This document shows, one piece after another, positions 42,058-50,947 of a stretch of 64,000 nucleotides of DNA (its first letter is position 1; the number at the start of each line of letters is the position of its first letter). Position numbers and translations under genes: made by a program. Below the pieces are notes generated by a model, which searched no databases, had not been told where the DNA came from, and was given only the letters and a program-made list of their open reading frames with translations. Source of the stretch: JBGOTP01 sp963717075 (GTDB lineage: Bacteria > Acidobacteriota > Vicinamibacteria > Vicinamibacterales > CAVVIG01); contig CAVQVI010000034.1 in assembly GCA_963717075.1 (NCBI GenBank), positions 1,054,001 through 1,118,000 of the forward strand, read 5' to 3'.

Positions 42058-43704
42058 TTATTCGCCTTCCGGATAGCCGACGATCGCAAACACGAGGAGG
42101 CGCTCGTCCGCGTAGAGTGGCTTCAAGTACGGCGAGAAACGCCGCAGGTTCGCGTCGAGGCGATGCCGAAAGCGGGGCTCCCGGTCGTACGCGCGCAGGT
42201 GAAATGTCACGTAGCGAACGTCGTCTCGTTTCAACACCGCGAACGCTTTGTCGCTCGGGAACTCCGCGAGCACATCCAGATCGTCGAAGAGGGTATCCGG
42301 AATGAGGTCGCTATAGGCGTTGACGAGGGGCTTCCAGTGCGCCATCGAGTTGATCATGTATTGCGTCCGCGTGAAGGCGAACTTGTGCGACCGCGGTGGC
42401 ATTTCGAGGAGTCCTCCGTCGGGCTCATGCGCCAGGAGGCTGTACGCTGGATGGATTGGCTCGATCGGCGTCAGGGGTATTCGCGTGGCCTGGTCAGCAC
42501 AGATGGCGATGAGTAGAGCGACAGCGGTCGCTGCTGGCAGCGCGGCCTGTTTCAAGAGCGTTGAGATCGTCAGCCCTGTCAACACAGAGAGCGCCATCAC
42601 CACGATGATGCCGAAGCGGCTTGGCGCGCGGAGGAACGTGAATCCAGGCAGATAGTAGCTGGCTCCATACAGGCCGCCGCTCGGACCGAACGACTCCCAG
42701 AATGCCAGAGCGGCGATGCTGCAGTAGAGTGCGGCAATATGTCGCAGACGACCGCCAGCCTTCCAGCCGATCGCGCCGCCGCCGACGCCAAACACCAGGG
42801 TGAGCATGCCCGGGAACAGCTGATCGGCGAACGGTCGCCACTTGAACTTCTCGACCAGCCACGGATAGATCCACGACCACGTGTACGAAGAGGACGTTAG
42901 ATAGGATGACCATGTGGCTGAGAAGTGTCCAGACTCCTGCAACTCCCGGGTGAACCCTGTGTCGCGCTGAAGCTGGAGATACATCCAGAAGAGCGGCAGC
43001 ACGATGGCCATCGAGATACCGGCAGCGACCGACAGCGCCGTCCAGAACGATCGATTGCGCCAGAGGTGCGCTGTGGCCGCGGTGAAGAGGACGGCGTAGC
43101 CGATGAGCAGCGCGACAAATACGGCGTAGTACGCGCAGGCAAGCCCTTGGAGGCCCATCGCCAGGCCGAGCGCTGCGCCGCGGCCGGCGTCCGGCTGGTC
43201 GGCGAGTCGATGGAAGGCCAGCAAGCTGAACGGGATGCCCGCCGTCATCAGGAGTTGGATGTGCAGCAAGTGCCCGAACGCGAATGGACAGAAGGCAAAG
43301 CACACAGCCGAGATGATCGCCGCGCGTCGATCGCCGACGAGATAACGCACGAGGTAGTACGTTCCAGTCGCGCTGAGGACGAACGACAAAAGGACCACGA
43401 AGTTATGGGCGGCGAATGGGTTGTTGGTAAGGGCGTATGCCGGAACCGCGAGCGCACCGGTGAGGAGGTTTGCCTCGGAGTAGATGAGCGTGGATGGATA
43501 GGGAAAGAAGATGTTCGCGTCCAAGACGTGTCGGGGATCGGTAAGTAGAGCGTGGGCGACCCAGGCCACGTTCCAGATCGAGTACTGGGCGTCGCCGACC
43601 TGGTTGGGCTTGTATCCCTGGCTGCCAAGGTGAAACGCGAGTGGGTAGGTGAAGGCGACCGTAAGGACCGCAAACCCTAGTAGTACGGCCGAACACTCCA
43701 ACAA
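42058..43704 (-). CDS. polytopic membrane protein, GT-C glycosyltransferase-like
   Basis: A 548-residue protein with about 11-12 transmembrane segments and a C-terminal soluble part. The first loop (GDAQYSIWNVAWVAHALLTD then NIFFPYPSTLIYSEANLLTG) carries an acidic residue early, as in GT-C lipid-linked sugar transferases. The protein is of the type often annotated only as a hypothetical membrane protein. The start is a TTG pair at 43704/43701 and is uncertain; no ATG or GTG lies upstream in frame before a stop. It converges with the methyltransferase gene. Possible role in surface glycan assembly; substrate unknown. Confidence 0.55.
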   Translation of the reverse strand: MLECSAVLLGFAVLTVAFTYPLAFHLGSQGYKPNQVGDAQYSIWNVAWVAHALLTDPRHVLDANIFFPYPSTLIYSEANLLTGALAVPAYALTNNPFAAHNFVVLLSFVLSATGTYYLVRYLVGDRRAAIISAVCFAFCPFAFGHLLHIQLLMTAGIPFSLLAFHRLADQPDAGRGAALGLAMGLQGLACAYYAVFVALLIGYAVLFTAATAHLWRNRSFWTALSVAAGISMAIVLPLFWMYLQLQRDTGFTRELQESGHFSATWSSYLTSSSYTWSWIYPWLVEKFKWRPFADQLFPGMLTLVFGVGGGAIGWKAGGRLRHIAALYCSIAALAFWESFGPSGGLYGASYYLPGFTFLRAPSRFGIIVVMALSVLTGLTISTLLKQAALPAATAVALLIAICADQATRIPLTPIEPIHPAYSLLAHEPDGGLLEMPPRSHKFAFTRTQYMINSMAHWKPLVNAYSDLIPDTLFDDLDVLAEFPSDKAFAVLKRDDVRYVTFHLRAYDREPRFRHRLDANLRRFSPYLKPLYADERLLVFAIVGYPEGE

Positions 43705-43875
43705 CCAGGCGCCGCGACCTGTTCTCGTAGTGCAATCTCCTGCAAAACTGCCGTTTTGTCAGCGAAAGTATACCAGCGGACCACGGCGACAATCCCTGGT
43801 GTGTAACCCTTTGCCTTCCGGCTCGGTCTAAGCCAATAGCGAGGAGGCCTGGCGGGGGCCGGCCGCCGCTCCGGT

Positions 43876-44571
43876 ATGGCGTTACCAATTGCGCTGACAA
43901 TACCTCATACGTCGAAGCCCGATTGGACTATGACCGTCGTGCGCCCGGACCACACCGCCTTCCCCGACGAAGCTGGCACCTCTGGCGCCGCAGCGCTCGC
44001 GACGTCCGTGACGGAACTCGGGGAGGCCGAGCTCGTCGCGGCGTGCGTGGCAGGCCAGGCCGGCGCCTTCGATCTCATCGTCGAGCGTCATCGCCGGGCA
44101 GTGTACCAGCTGTGTTACAGGTTTGTGGGGAATCACGAGGACGCGAGCGACCTGTCGCAGGATGTGTTCCTCAGGGCGTATCGCGGCCTGAGGAGTTTTC
44201 GGAGTCAGGCCTCGATTGCGACGTGGCTGTATCGGATTGGCGTGAATGTCTGCTTGAATCGAGTCGGCGCGAAGAGACTGGCGACCGAGTCGATCCAGGA
44301 ACGGCAGTACATCGACGCGCGAAGCGAATCTGCGTCTGAGCGGATGTTGAGGGACGAGCGGGCTGCACGCGTGCGGGCGGCGGTTGCGGAGCTTCCGCCG
44401 AAGCAGAGAGCCGTGCTGGTGCTTCGCATCTATCATGAGATGTCGCATCAGGAGATCGCCGCCATCGTTGGGACGTCGGTGGGAGCGGTCAAAGCGAACG
44501 TCTTCCATGCACTGCAGAATCTGAAGAAACGGCTGGGGGAGGCACCCCCTGGACTCTCATGTCGCATTTGA
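43876..44571 (+). CDS. ECF-family RNA polymerase sigma factor
   Basis: A 231-residue sigma-E-like factor. Region 2 is AFDLIVERHRRAVYQLCYRF VGNHEDASDLSQDVFLRAYRG (about 63-105), and region 4 is LPPKQRAVLVLRIYHEMSHQEIAAIVGTSVGAVKANVFHALQ NLKKRL (about 170-215). The N-terminal 50 residues are not conserved, and ATG 43930 is an alternative start. It overlaps the anti-sigma gene by 13 bases, so the pair is co-expressed. The signal is probably at the envelope, given the membrane-spanning anti-sigma factor and the exported protein that follows. Confidence 0.9.
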   Translation: MALPIALTIPHTSKPDWTMTVVRPDHTAFPDEAGTSGAAALATSVTELGEAELVAACVAGQAGAFDLIVERHRRAVYQLCYRFVGNHEDASDLSQDVFLRAYRGLRSFRSQASIATWLYRIGVNVCLNRVGAKRLATESIQERQYIDARSESASERMLRDERAARVRAAVAELPPKQRAVLVLRIYHEMSHQEIAAIVGTSVGAVKANVFHALQNLKKRLGEAPPGLSCRI

Positions 44572-45131
44572 CCCCTGAGGAATTGCTCGATCTGGCGGAA
44601 GGCGCTCGAGACGAGGCTTCGGCTCCACATCTGACGAGGTGTGAGTCATGCCGCGGCCAGCTCGCGGATCTACGTGCCGTGATGGCCGCAGCGGCCGATA
44701 TCGACGTGCCGGAGCCCTCGCCCCTTTTCTGGGAGCACTTGTCCGCGCGCGTGCACGAGGCGATTGCTGCGGACGCGGCGCCCGGGGTGTCGTGGATCGA
44801 ACGGTGGTTCTCCTGGAAGATCGCCGTGCCTGCTGCGGCGTGCGTCGTCGCGCTGCTCGCCGTTGCGGTCATGAGGCACGCTCTCCCGGCGTCGGAAACG
44901 ACCGTGGGGCAGTCACAACAGACGTCAGACGAGTTGGTACGGCCGGCTGACGATCCTTCGTGGAGTCTGATGACGGATCTTGCGGGCGATTTGGATTGGG
45001 ATGCGGCGGTCGAGGCAGGACTCACCACGCCGGCGGGCGGCGTCGATCGGGCGGTCTTCGATCTCAGCGCGGACGAGCGCCGTGCGCTCCGTCGATTGCT
45101 GCAGGTGGAACTGGTGGGATCGGGCGCTTGA
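44559..45131 (+). CDS. anti-sigma factor with zinc-finger-like N-terminus
   Basis: A 190-residue membrane protein. The N-terminus (MSHLTPEELLDLAEGARDEA then HLTRCESCRGQLADL) has the His-x3-Cys-x2-Cys pattern of zinc-binding anti-sigma domains. One transmembrane helix lies at about 86-107 (IAVPAAACVVALLAVAVM), followed by an extracytoplasmic part ending DLSADERRALRRLLQVELV. It should hold the ECF factor at the membrane until a signal releases it (family knowledge). It starts inside the sigma gene (overlap of 13 bases). Confidence 0.8.
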   Translation: MSHLTPEELLDLAEGARDEASAPHLTRCESCRGQLADLRAVMAAAADIDVPEPSPLFWEHLSARVHEAIAADAAPGVSWIERWFSWKIAVPAAACVVALLAVAVMRHALPASETTVGQSQQTSDELVRPADDPSWSLMTDLAGDLDWDAAVEAGLTTPAGGVDRAVFDLSADERRALRRLLQVELVGSGA

Positions 45132-45150
45132 TGTGAGACTCGGGGGACAC

Positions 45151-45771
45151 GTGCGAACTATCGTGCAAACACTCATCAGCCGGCGGCTGTTCATCATGGG
45201 CGTCACTGTTGCGACGCTGTTCGCGGTGAGTGGACCGTGGGCGCCGCGGATGTACGCGCAGGAGCGTCAGGCAGAGGGCCGCCAGGGGGGACGTTTCGGC
45301 CCAGGGCGCCAAGCGGTGCCGCCGGGCCAGGTCGCGGAGGGCGGCATCGCCCCGGCGGAACTGCAGGAGCTCATGGATGCGATGCTCGTCATGCGGGCAG
45401 AGCGGGAACTGCAGCTGTCCGACGACCAGTTCCCACAGTTCCTGACGCGCTTGAAGGGGCTTCAGGCGATTCGGCGTCGTGCGGAGAACCAACGCAACCG
45501 CGCACTCATGGAGTTGCGGCGTCTGGTGCTGACCGTGAATGCCGACGGCGTGGACGCCGGGCGCCCTGATGAGGGGCAGATCCGCGAACGTCTCAAGGCG
45601 GTGGACGATGCCGAGGCGCAGGCGATCGCCGAGATCAGGCAGGCCAGAACGACGCTCGAGCAGGTGTTGAACATCCGTCAGCAGGCGCGCTTCCGACTGC
45701 TCGAAGAGCAGATCGAGCGGCGCAAGCTGGAGCTGTTTGTCCGATCACGGCGGCCGAATCCTCCGCAGTAG
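45151..45771 (+). CDS. exported helical protein, Spy/CpxP-like
   Basis: About 206 residues with an N-terminal signal segment (LFIMGVTVATLFAVSGP, cleavage near YAQ). A Gly/Gln/Arg-rich linker follows, then two long amphipathic helices (LQELMDAMLVMRAERELQLS, ..FLTRLKGLQAIRRRAENQRN.., TTLEQVLNIRQQARFRLLEE). This resembles periplasmic chaperone/metal-resistance sensors of the Spy/CpxP/CnrX type. GTG 45151 follows CGGGGGA. It lies 19 bases after the anti-sigma gene, so it is likely part of the same envelope-stress operon. Confidence 0.55.
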   Translation: MRTIVQTLISRRLFIMGVTVATLFAVSGPWAPRMYAQERQAEGRQGGRFGPGRQAVPPGQVAEGGIAPAELQELMDAMLVMRAERELQLSDDQFPQFLTRLKGLQAIRRRAENQRNRALMELRRLVLTVNADGVDAGRPDEGQIRERLKAVDDAEAQAIAEIRQARTTLEQVLNIRQQARFRLLEEQIERRKLELFVRSRRPNPPQ

Positions 45772-45798
45772 CGCCACGCGGTGGTACCCTGCACCTGT

Positions 45799-47905
45799 AT
45801 GGCGCAGGCGCCGCCGGACAACCCGCTTGCGACCCCGCTTCAGTACTTGAAGGGTGTCGGTCCACGCCGCGCGGCCGACTTCGCGCACGTCGGCCTCCTC
45901 ACGGTCGACGATCTCCTTTCCCGTTTTCCCATCCGGTACGAGGACCGCAGCCGGCTGCAGCCGATCGCGTCGCTCAGGGGGGGCCACACGGCATCGGTCG
46001 CCGGCCGTGTTCTGAGCTGCGGTCTCCGCTCGACCCGTCGGCCGGGGTTCAAGATCTTTGAAGCGCTCGTCGCGGACGAAAGCGGCGCCCTGCGATCAAC
46101 GTGGTTGAACCAGCCCTTCCTGCGAGACGTGTTCAAGGCGGGCCAGCGTGTCGTGCTCTTCGGCAGCGTGGACGTGCGTGGCCAGGGTGGCCTCCAGCTC
46201 ACGAACCCGCAGTACGAAATTCTGGAGGATGAGGAAGGGGAGACGATTCATACTGGCCGCATCGTGCCGGTCTACGAGAAGGCCGGGAGCGTCACGCCGA
46301 AGATTCAACGGAAGCTGATTCACGAGGTGCTGCAGCAGCTGCCTCCCGATCTTCCGGACGCCCTCCCGGAGGTTCTCCGGGCACGGCTTCGGCTGCCGTC
46401 GAAGTCGGCGGCCCTGCTCGCGACCCATTTTCCGCCGGCCGACGCGGCGATTGCCGCGTTGAACCGTTTTGCCACGCCCGCGCAGCAACGGCTGATCTTC
46501 GAAGAGGCCTTCACGTTTCAGGTGGGCATGCTCCTCCGCCGGCGTTCGGTCATCGCAGGAGCGCAAGACCGAGGAGATCCGTGTCGACGATCGCATTCGC
46601 GAGTCGGCGCGGCAGGTGCTGCCGTTCAGGCTGACGGCGGGGCAGAAGCGGGCGCTGAAGGAGATCGTGGACGACATGCAGCTGCCGCGTCCGATGAATC
46701 GTCTGTTGCAGGGCGATGTCGGGGCCGGCAAGACGATCGTCGCGCTGCTGGCGGCGCTCGTGGCGATGGAGAACGGACTGCAGGTCGCATTCATGGCGCC
46801 GACAGAGATTCTCGCCGAGCAGCACTATTCGAACATCGCGCGGCTGCTGCGGCCGTCGCGCTTCCGCATAGTGCTCCTGACCAGCAGAACGTCGACGGCC
46901 GCGCGGAAGCGGCAACTCGCGGACCTGGCCTCAGGCGCGGTGCACCTGATTGTCGGCACGCACGCGCTGGTGCAGGGCGACATTCAGTTCAAACGGCTGG
47001 GTCTGGTCGTGATCGATGAACAGCACAGATTCGGGGTCCTGCAGCGCGCGACGCTTCGATCCAAGGGACTCCGGCCCGACGTGCTGGTGATGACGGCGAC
47101 TCCTATTCCCCGGACGCTCGCGCTCACGCTGTACGGTGATCTGGATGTGTCGGTGATCCGCGACCTGCCGCCGGGCCGCCTGCCGGTCAAAACCATCGCC
47201 AGACCCGACTCGCGCCGCGAGGCTGCGTACGCGTTCGTCAAGGGTCAGCTCGAGGCGCACCGCCAGGCGTATGTCGTATTCCCGCTTGTCGAGGAATCGG
47301 ACAAGATCGATCTGAAAGCGGCAACCGAGATGGCGGACACACTTCAGGAGCAGGTGTTCCCCGAGTACCGCGTCGGCCTGCTGCACGGCCGTCTGCCGGG
47401 CGATGCGAAGGAGCGCGTGATGCAGGCGTTTGTGGCCGGGGACCTCGACGTGCTCGTCTCGACAACGGTCATCGAAGTGGGCGTGGACGTGCCGAACGCC
47501 AGCATGATGGTGATCGAGCACGCGGAACGGTTCGGTCTGTCGCAGCTGCACCAGTTGCGGGGACGGGTCGGGCGCGATACACACCAGTCCTACTGTTGCC
47601 TCATCTACCAGTCGCCGCTGTCCGACGAAGCGCGGGCGAGACTCAAGGCGATGACCGACACGAACGATGGCTTCGAGATCGCCGAGCGGGATCTTCGGCT
47701 GCGGGGGCCGGGGGATTTCTTCGGCACCCGGCAGGCGGGTCTGCCGACATTCCGACTGATCGACCTTGTTCGTGATCAGCCGCTCATCGAACTCGCACGG
47801 AATGAAGCCGACCAGTGGCTGAGGTCGGCAGCGCCGACGCCCGCGGCCATGGCAGGGATGCTCGAGACCTGGCAGTCGCGTTTCAGGCTGATCGACGTGG
47901 GATAG
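45799..47905 (+). CDS. recG: ATP-dependent DNA helicase RecG, interrupted by one frameshift
   Basis: About 701 residues if repaired: branch-migrating helicase for stalled replication forks. The N-terminal wedge/OB domain holds LQYLKGVGPRRAADFAHVGL and SVDVRGQGGLQLTNPQYEIL. Motor motifs are LLQGDVGAGKTIVALLAAL (Walker A), LVVIDEQHRFGVLQR (Walker B, DEQH), MTATPIPRTLALTLYGDLD, and QLHQLRGRVGRDTHQSYC with the C-terminal TRG region DTNDGFEIAERDLRLRGPGD. The break is at about 46558-46561: removing one G in gcaggagc joins VIA to ERKTEEIRVDDRIRES. Unrepaired pieces are 45799-47019 and 46616-47905. All helicase motifs lie in the second piece. Confidence 0.94.
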
Positions 47906-47923
47906 GTGAATTTGGGATCGGAT

Positions 47924-48127
47924 CTGGTCATCTGGTCATCTGGTCATCTTAGGTCATCTGGTCATTGATTGGGGCAGTCGAGAGGATGCAACATGACTCG
48001 ATGAATGTCGTGGAATGACCAGCGACTTGACCAGATGACCTGACGGATACCAAATGACGAGATGCAAGACGAGATGACCCAATGAGCCCAAATGACGAGA
48101 TGACCAAATGACGAGATGACCAAATTC
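47924..48127. repeat. degenerate atgaccag-type short tandem repeats before rsmD
   Basis: About 200 bases of imperfect copies of ggtcatctggtcatc, then atgacgagatgaccaaatg on the other strand. The last copy (agatgaccaaattc) supplies the ATG used as the start of the rsmD frame. A related block lies at 50426-50528 before the CoA-binding protein gene, ending in the same gatgaccaaattc. Confidence 0.85.
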
Positions 48128-48694
48128 ACATTCACCCTGCGTGTGATTGCGGGCACGCTGAAAGGACGCCGCCTGAAGTCGCCCACATGGGAAGGGCTGC
48201 GTCCGACGTCGGACAAGTTGCGGGAGACCCTGTTCAACGTGATCGCGGCGCGCCTTCCGGGGGCGCGCGTGCTCGATGGGTTTGCGGGGACCGGCGCGCT
48301 GGGCATCGAGGCGCTGAGCCGTGGTGCGGCCGACGTGACGTTTATCGACCGTGATCAGCGCGCGCAGGGGCTCATTGCCGAGAACCTTGCGCACTGCGGG
48401 ATCACGGAGGGCTATGCTATTATTCGTGGGACCGTTGCCCGCGGCCTCGATACGCTGCGGGACAGCCCCGCGTTCGTGCCGTTCGACATCATCCTGCTCG
48501 ACCCGCCGTACGACCAGCAGCCCGATGAGGTCCTGACGAGCGCGCAGGGGGTCTTGGCGCCTCGCGGCCTGGTGGTGCTGGAGCACGCGCGGCGGCAAGC
48601 GACACCAGAGTCGCTGGAGCATCTGATCCGAGTCCGGCAGATCACGTCTGGAGATTCCGCGCTCTCGTTGTATGAACCCACTGCTTCTTTCTGA
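48116..48694 (+). CDS. rsmD: 16S rRNA guanine-N2 methyltransferase (m2G966 type)
   Basis: A 192-residue SAM methyltransferase modifying a guanosine of 16S rRNA. It has RVIAGTLKGRRLKSPTWEGL RPTSDKLRETLFNVI, then VLDGFAGTGALGIEALSRGA (SAM loop), FIDRDQRAQGLIAENL and DIILLDPPYDQQ, the N-x-PPY-type catalytic motif (here DPPY). The ATG at 48116 is the end of a short tandem repeat; GTG 48143 (VIAGTLKGRRL) is a plausible true start. It is followed by coaD, a pairing common in bacteria. Confidence 0.92.
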   Translation: MTKFTFTLRVIAGTLKGRRLKSPTWEGLRPTSDKLRETLFNVIAARLPGARVLDGFAGTGALGIEALSRGAADVTFIDRDQRAQGLIAENLAHCGITEGYAIIRGTVARGLDTLRDSPAFVPFDIILLDPPYDQQPDEVLTSAQGVLAPRGLVVLEHARRQATPESLEHLIRVRQITSGDSALSLYEPTASF

Positions 48695-48736
48695 CTCCTA
48701 ACTCTTGACGTCGAACGTCCAACGTCAACATTCCTG

Positions 48737-49222
48737 ATGCCCACACTTGCTGTGTTCCCGGGCTCGTTCGATCCGCTGACCAATGGCCACGTCGACATCA
48801 TCGAACGTGGGGCGCGGTTGTTCGATCGCATTGTCGTGGCCGTGCTTGTGAACGCGGAGAAGTCGCCCCTCTTTTCGATGGACGAGCGAGTCGACATCGC
48901 GCGGGCGGTGTTCGCCGGTCTCCCCAACGTGGAGATCGACACTTTTGAAGGGCTGCTCGTGGACTACGTCGAGCGGCGCGGGGCTCAGGTGATCGTGCGC
49001 GGCCTGCGCGCGGTCTCTGATTTCGAGTTCGAGTTTCAGATGGCCCTGATGAACCGCCGGTTGAAAGGGAAGATCGAGACGGTGTTCATGATGCCGGCCG
49101 AGCAGTACACGTACATCAGCTCGCGGCTCATCAAGGAAGTGTTTTCGCTTGGCGGCCGAGTGCACGGCCTGGTGCCCGACATGGTCGAGCAACGTCTGCG
49201 TCAGAAGGTGTCCAACACGTGA
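48737..49222 (+). CDS. coaD: phosphopantetheine adenylyltransferase
   Basis: A 161-residue nucleotidyltransferase of CoA biosynthesis that joins ATP and 4'-phosphopantetheine. It begins PTLAVFPGSFDPLTNGHVDI with the TxGH nucleotide-binding motif (TNGH, residues 15-18). VIVRGLRAVSDFEFEFQMAL MNR and YTYISSRLIKEVFSLGG (ISSR motif) are diagnostic. Length is typical. It overlaps the aminotransferase start by four bases (GTGA). Confidence 0.96.
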   Translation: MPTLAVFPGSFDPLTNGHVDIIERGARLFDRIVVAVLVNAEKSPLFSMDERVDIARAVFAGLPNVEIDTFEGLLVDYVERRGAQVIVRGLRAVSDFEFEFQMALMNRRLKGKIETVFMMPAEQYTYISSRLIKEVFSLGGRVHGLVPDMVEQRLRQKVSNT

Positions 49223-50427
49223 ACGTGACCCGTTTTGCCGACCGCATCGCTCGTATCAGCGGTTCGCCGACGATGAAGGTGACGGCCGCCGTGGATCGGC
49301 TGCGCCGAGAGGGCGTCGACGTGATCGACTTTGGGACGGGCGAGCCGGACTTCGGGACGCCGGACGCCGTCAAGGCGGCCGCGCATGCCGCGATTGACGG
49401 CGACTACAGCAAATACACGCCCGTCGGTGGCACGCTGGATCTCAAGCGTGCCATCTGCGATCGGTACCGCGCCGACTACGGCGTGGAGTACACGGAAGCC
49501 GAAGTGATCGCGAGCGCTGGAGGCAAGCAGGCACTCTTCAACTCGGCGCTCGTTCTCTTCCAGGCCGGCGACGAAGTGATCACCCACGCCCCCTGCTGGC
49601 CGACGCTCACCGAACAGGTGAAGCTGGCCGACGCGACGCCCGTCAGTGTCAGGACATCGGCGGCGGACGGTTTTGCGATTGCGTCGGCGCCGATTCTGGA
49701 CGCCATCACGCCGAGGACGCGAGGCATCATCATCAACTCGCCATGTAACCCGACGGGGGCGCTGATCTCGGAGGAACAGCTTGCGGTGATTGCAAAGGCG
49801 GCCGCCGCCCGAGGCATTTGGCTGATTCTCGATCTGTGCTACGAGAAGCTGATTTACGACCCGACGCCCCACAATCTGCCGGCCGTGCTGAACCGCCATG
49901 CACGCGACCTCTCGATCATCTGTGGGTCGGCATCAAAGGCCTACGCCATGACCGGGTGGCGCTGCGGCTGGTCGATTGGACCTCGGGCTGTGATCGCAGC
50001 GCAGCACGCGCTTCAGAGTCATTCGACATCGAATGTGTCATCGATCACGCAGAAGGCCGTCATCGCTGCTCTCTCGGGGTCGCAGGAGCCGGTTGCTTCG
50101 ATGCTTGACGAGTACCGGAAGCGGCGCGACAGGCTGCACGAGTGGCTCTCGGCCAATCCGCGTGTTCGGTGCAGAAGGCCGGCCGGTGCGTTCTACATGT
50201 TTCCTGACCTGCGCGAGGCGATCGCGGCAGGCGGCTTCAAGACGAGCGGCGAGTTCGCCGAGGCCCTGCTCGAAGAGTCTCGCGTCGCCGTCACACCGGG
50301 CGAAGCGTTCGAGGCGCCAGGATTCGTGCGGATATCGTACGCCACGTCCATGGACAACCTGCGCGAGGGAAGCCGGCGAATCCTGCAGTTTGTCGCCAGC
50401 CGAGCCAATGCCTCGACCCCACAATGA
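49219..50427 (+). CDS. class I pyridoxal-phosphate aminotransferase (aspartate-type)
   Basis: A 402-residue fold-type I enzyme of the aspartate aminotransferase Ib group. It carries VIDFGTGEPDFGTPDAVKAA, SKYTPVGGTLDLKRAICDRY and IINSPCNPTGALIS. The PLP lysine is in CGSASKAYAMTGWRCGW (about 235-250), and the substrate-binding Arg is in FVRISYATSMDNL. It transfers amino groups between dicarboxylic or aromatic amino acids and 2-oxoglutarate; the preferred substrate cannot be told. GTG 49219 is coupled to coaD. Confidence 0.88.
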   Translation: MNVTRFADRIARISGSPTMKVTAAVDRLRREGVDVIDFGTGEPDFGTPDAVKAAAHAAIDGDYSKYTPVGGTLDLKRAICDRYRADYGVEYTEAEVIASAGGKQALFNSALVLFQAGDEVITHAPCWPTLTEQVKLADATPVSVRTSAADGFAIASAPILDAITPRTRGIIINSPCNPTGALISEEQLAVIAKAAAARGIWLILDLCYEKLIYDPTPHNLPAVLNRHARDLSIICGSASKAYAMTGWRCGWSIGPRAVIAAQHALQSHSTSNVSSITQKAVIAALSGSQEPVASMLDEYRKRRDRLHEWLSANPRVRCRRPAGAFYMFPDLREAIAAGGFKTSGEFAEALLEESRVAVTPGEAFEAPGFVRISYATSMDNLREGSRRILQFVASRANASTPQ

Positions 50428-50528
50428 CGAGATGCCCCAACGCGGCGATGCCCCGACGACCAATGACGAATGACTAGACAACAAGATGATCAAATGACCA
50501 AATGACCAGATGACCAGATGACCAAATT
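50426..50528. repeat. second block of degenerate atgaccag-type repeats
   Basis: Imperfect copies of acgagatgcccc and aatgaccagatgacc between the aminotransferase stop and the CoA-binding protein start. The block is related to 47924-48127 and ends in the same gatgaccaaattc. Confidence 0.8.
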
Positions 50529-50533
50529 CCTGT

Positions 50534-50905
50534 ATGTCTAAGGTGGTGGCGGTGATTGGCGCCTCGAGCGATCGAGGGAAGTTTGGTAATCGCGCGCTGC
50601 GCGCGTACCTGCAGGAGGGCTACCGCGTCATCCCTATCAACCCACACGAGGCGGAAATCGAAGGGCTCACGGCGTACCCCTCGGTGCTCGATGTTCCTGG
50701 ACCGATCGACATGGCCTCCTTCTATGTGCCGCCGGAGGTGGGGGAGCAGGTCATTGAACAGGTTGCGCGTAAGCAGATTCGCGAGGTGTGGTTGAATCCG
50801 GGTTCTGAAAGCGACGCGCTCATCGCGCGTGCGCGCGCATTGTCGATTCAGCCCATTGTCGCCTGTAGCATTGTCTCCATCGGGAGAGATCCGTACTCCA
50901 TCTAG
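50534..50905 (+). CDS. CoA-binding Rossmann-fold protein
   Basis: A 123-residue single-domain protein, MSKVVAVIGASSDRGKFGNR at the start. It matches the CoA_binding family (YccU-like) with GASxDRxKFGN, VIPINPHEAEIEGLTAYPSV and VWLNPGSESDALIARA. It binds CoA or NAD in the cytosol; physiological role unknown. The C-terminus is SIVSIGRDPYSI. It lies 42 bases before rho, probably in the same transcript. Confidence 0.85.
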   Translation: MSKVVAVIGASSDRGKFGNRALRAYLQEGYRVIPINPHEAEIEGLTAYPSVLDVPGPIDMASFYVPPEVGEQVIEQVARKQIREVWLNPGSESDALIARARALSIQPIVACSIVSIGRDPYSI

Positions 50906-50947
50906 CTGTCGCTAACCTCTGTCCAAGTCGCTTCGCGACCAATACCC

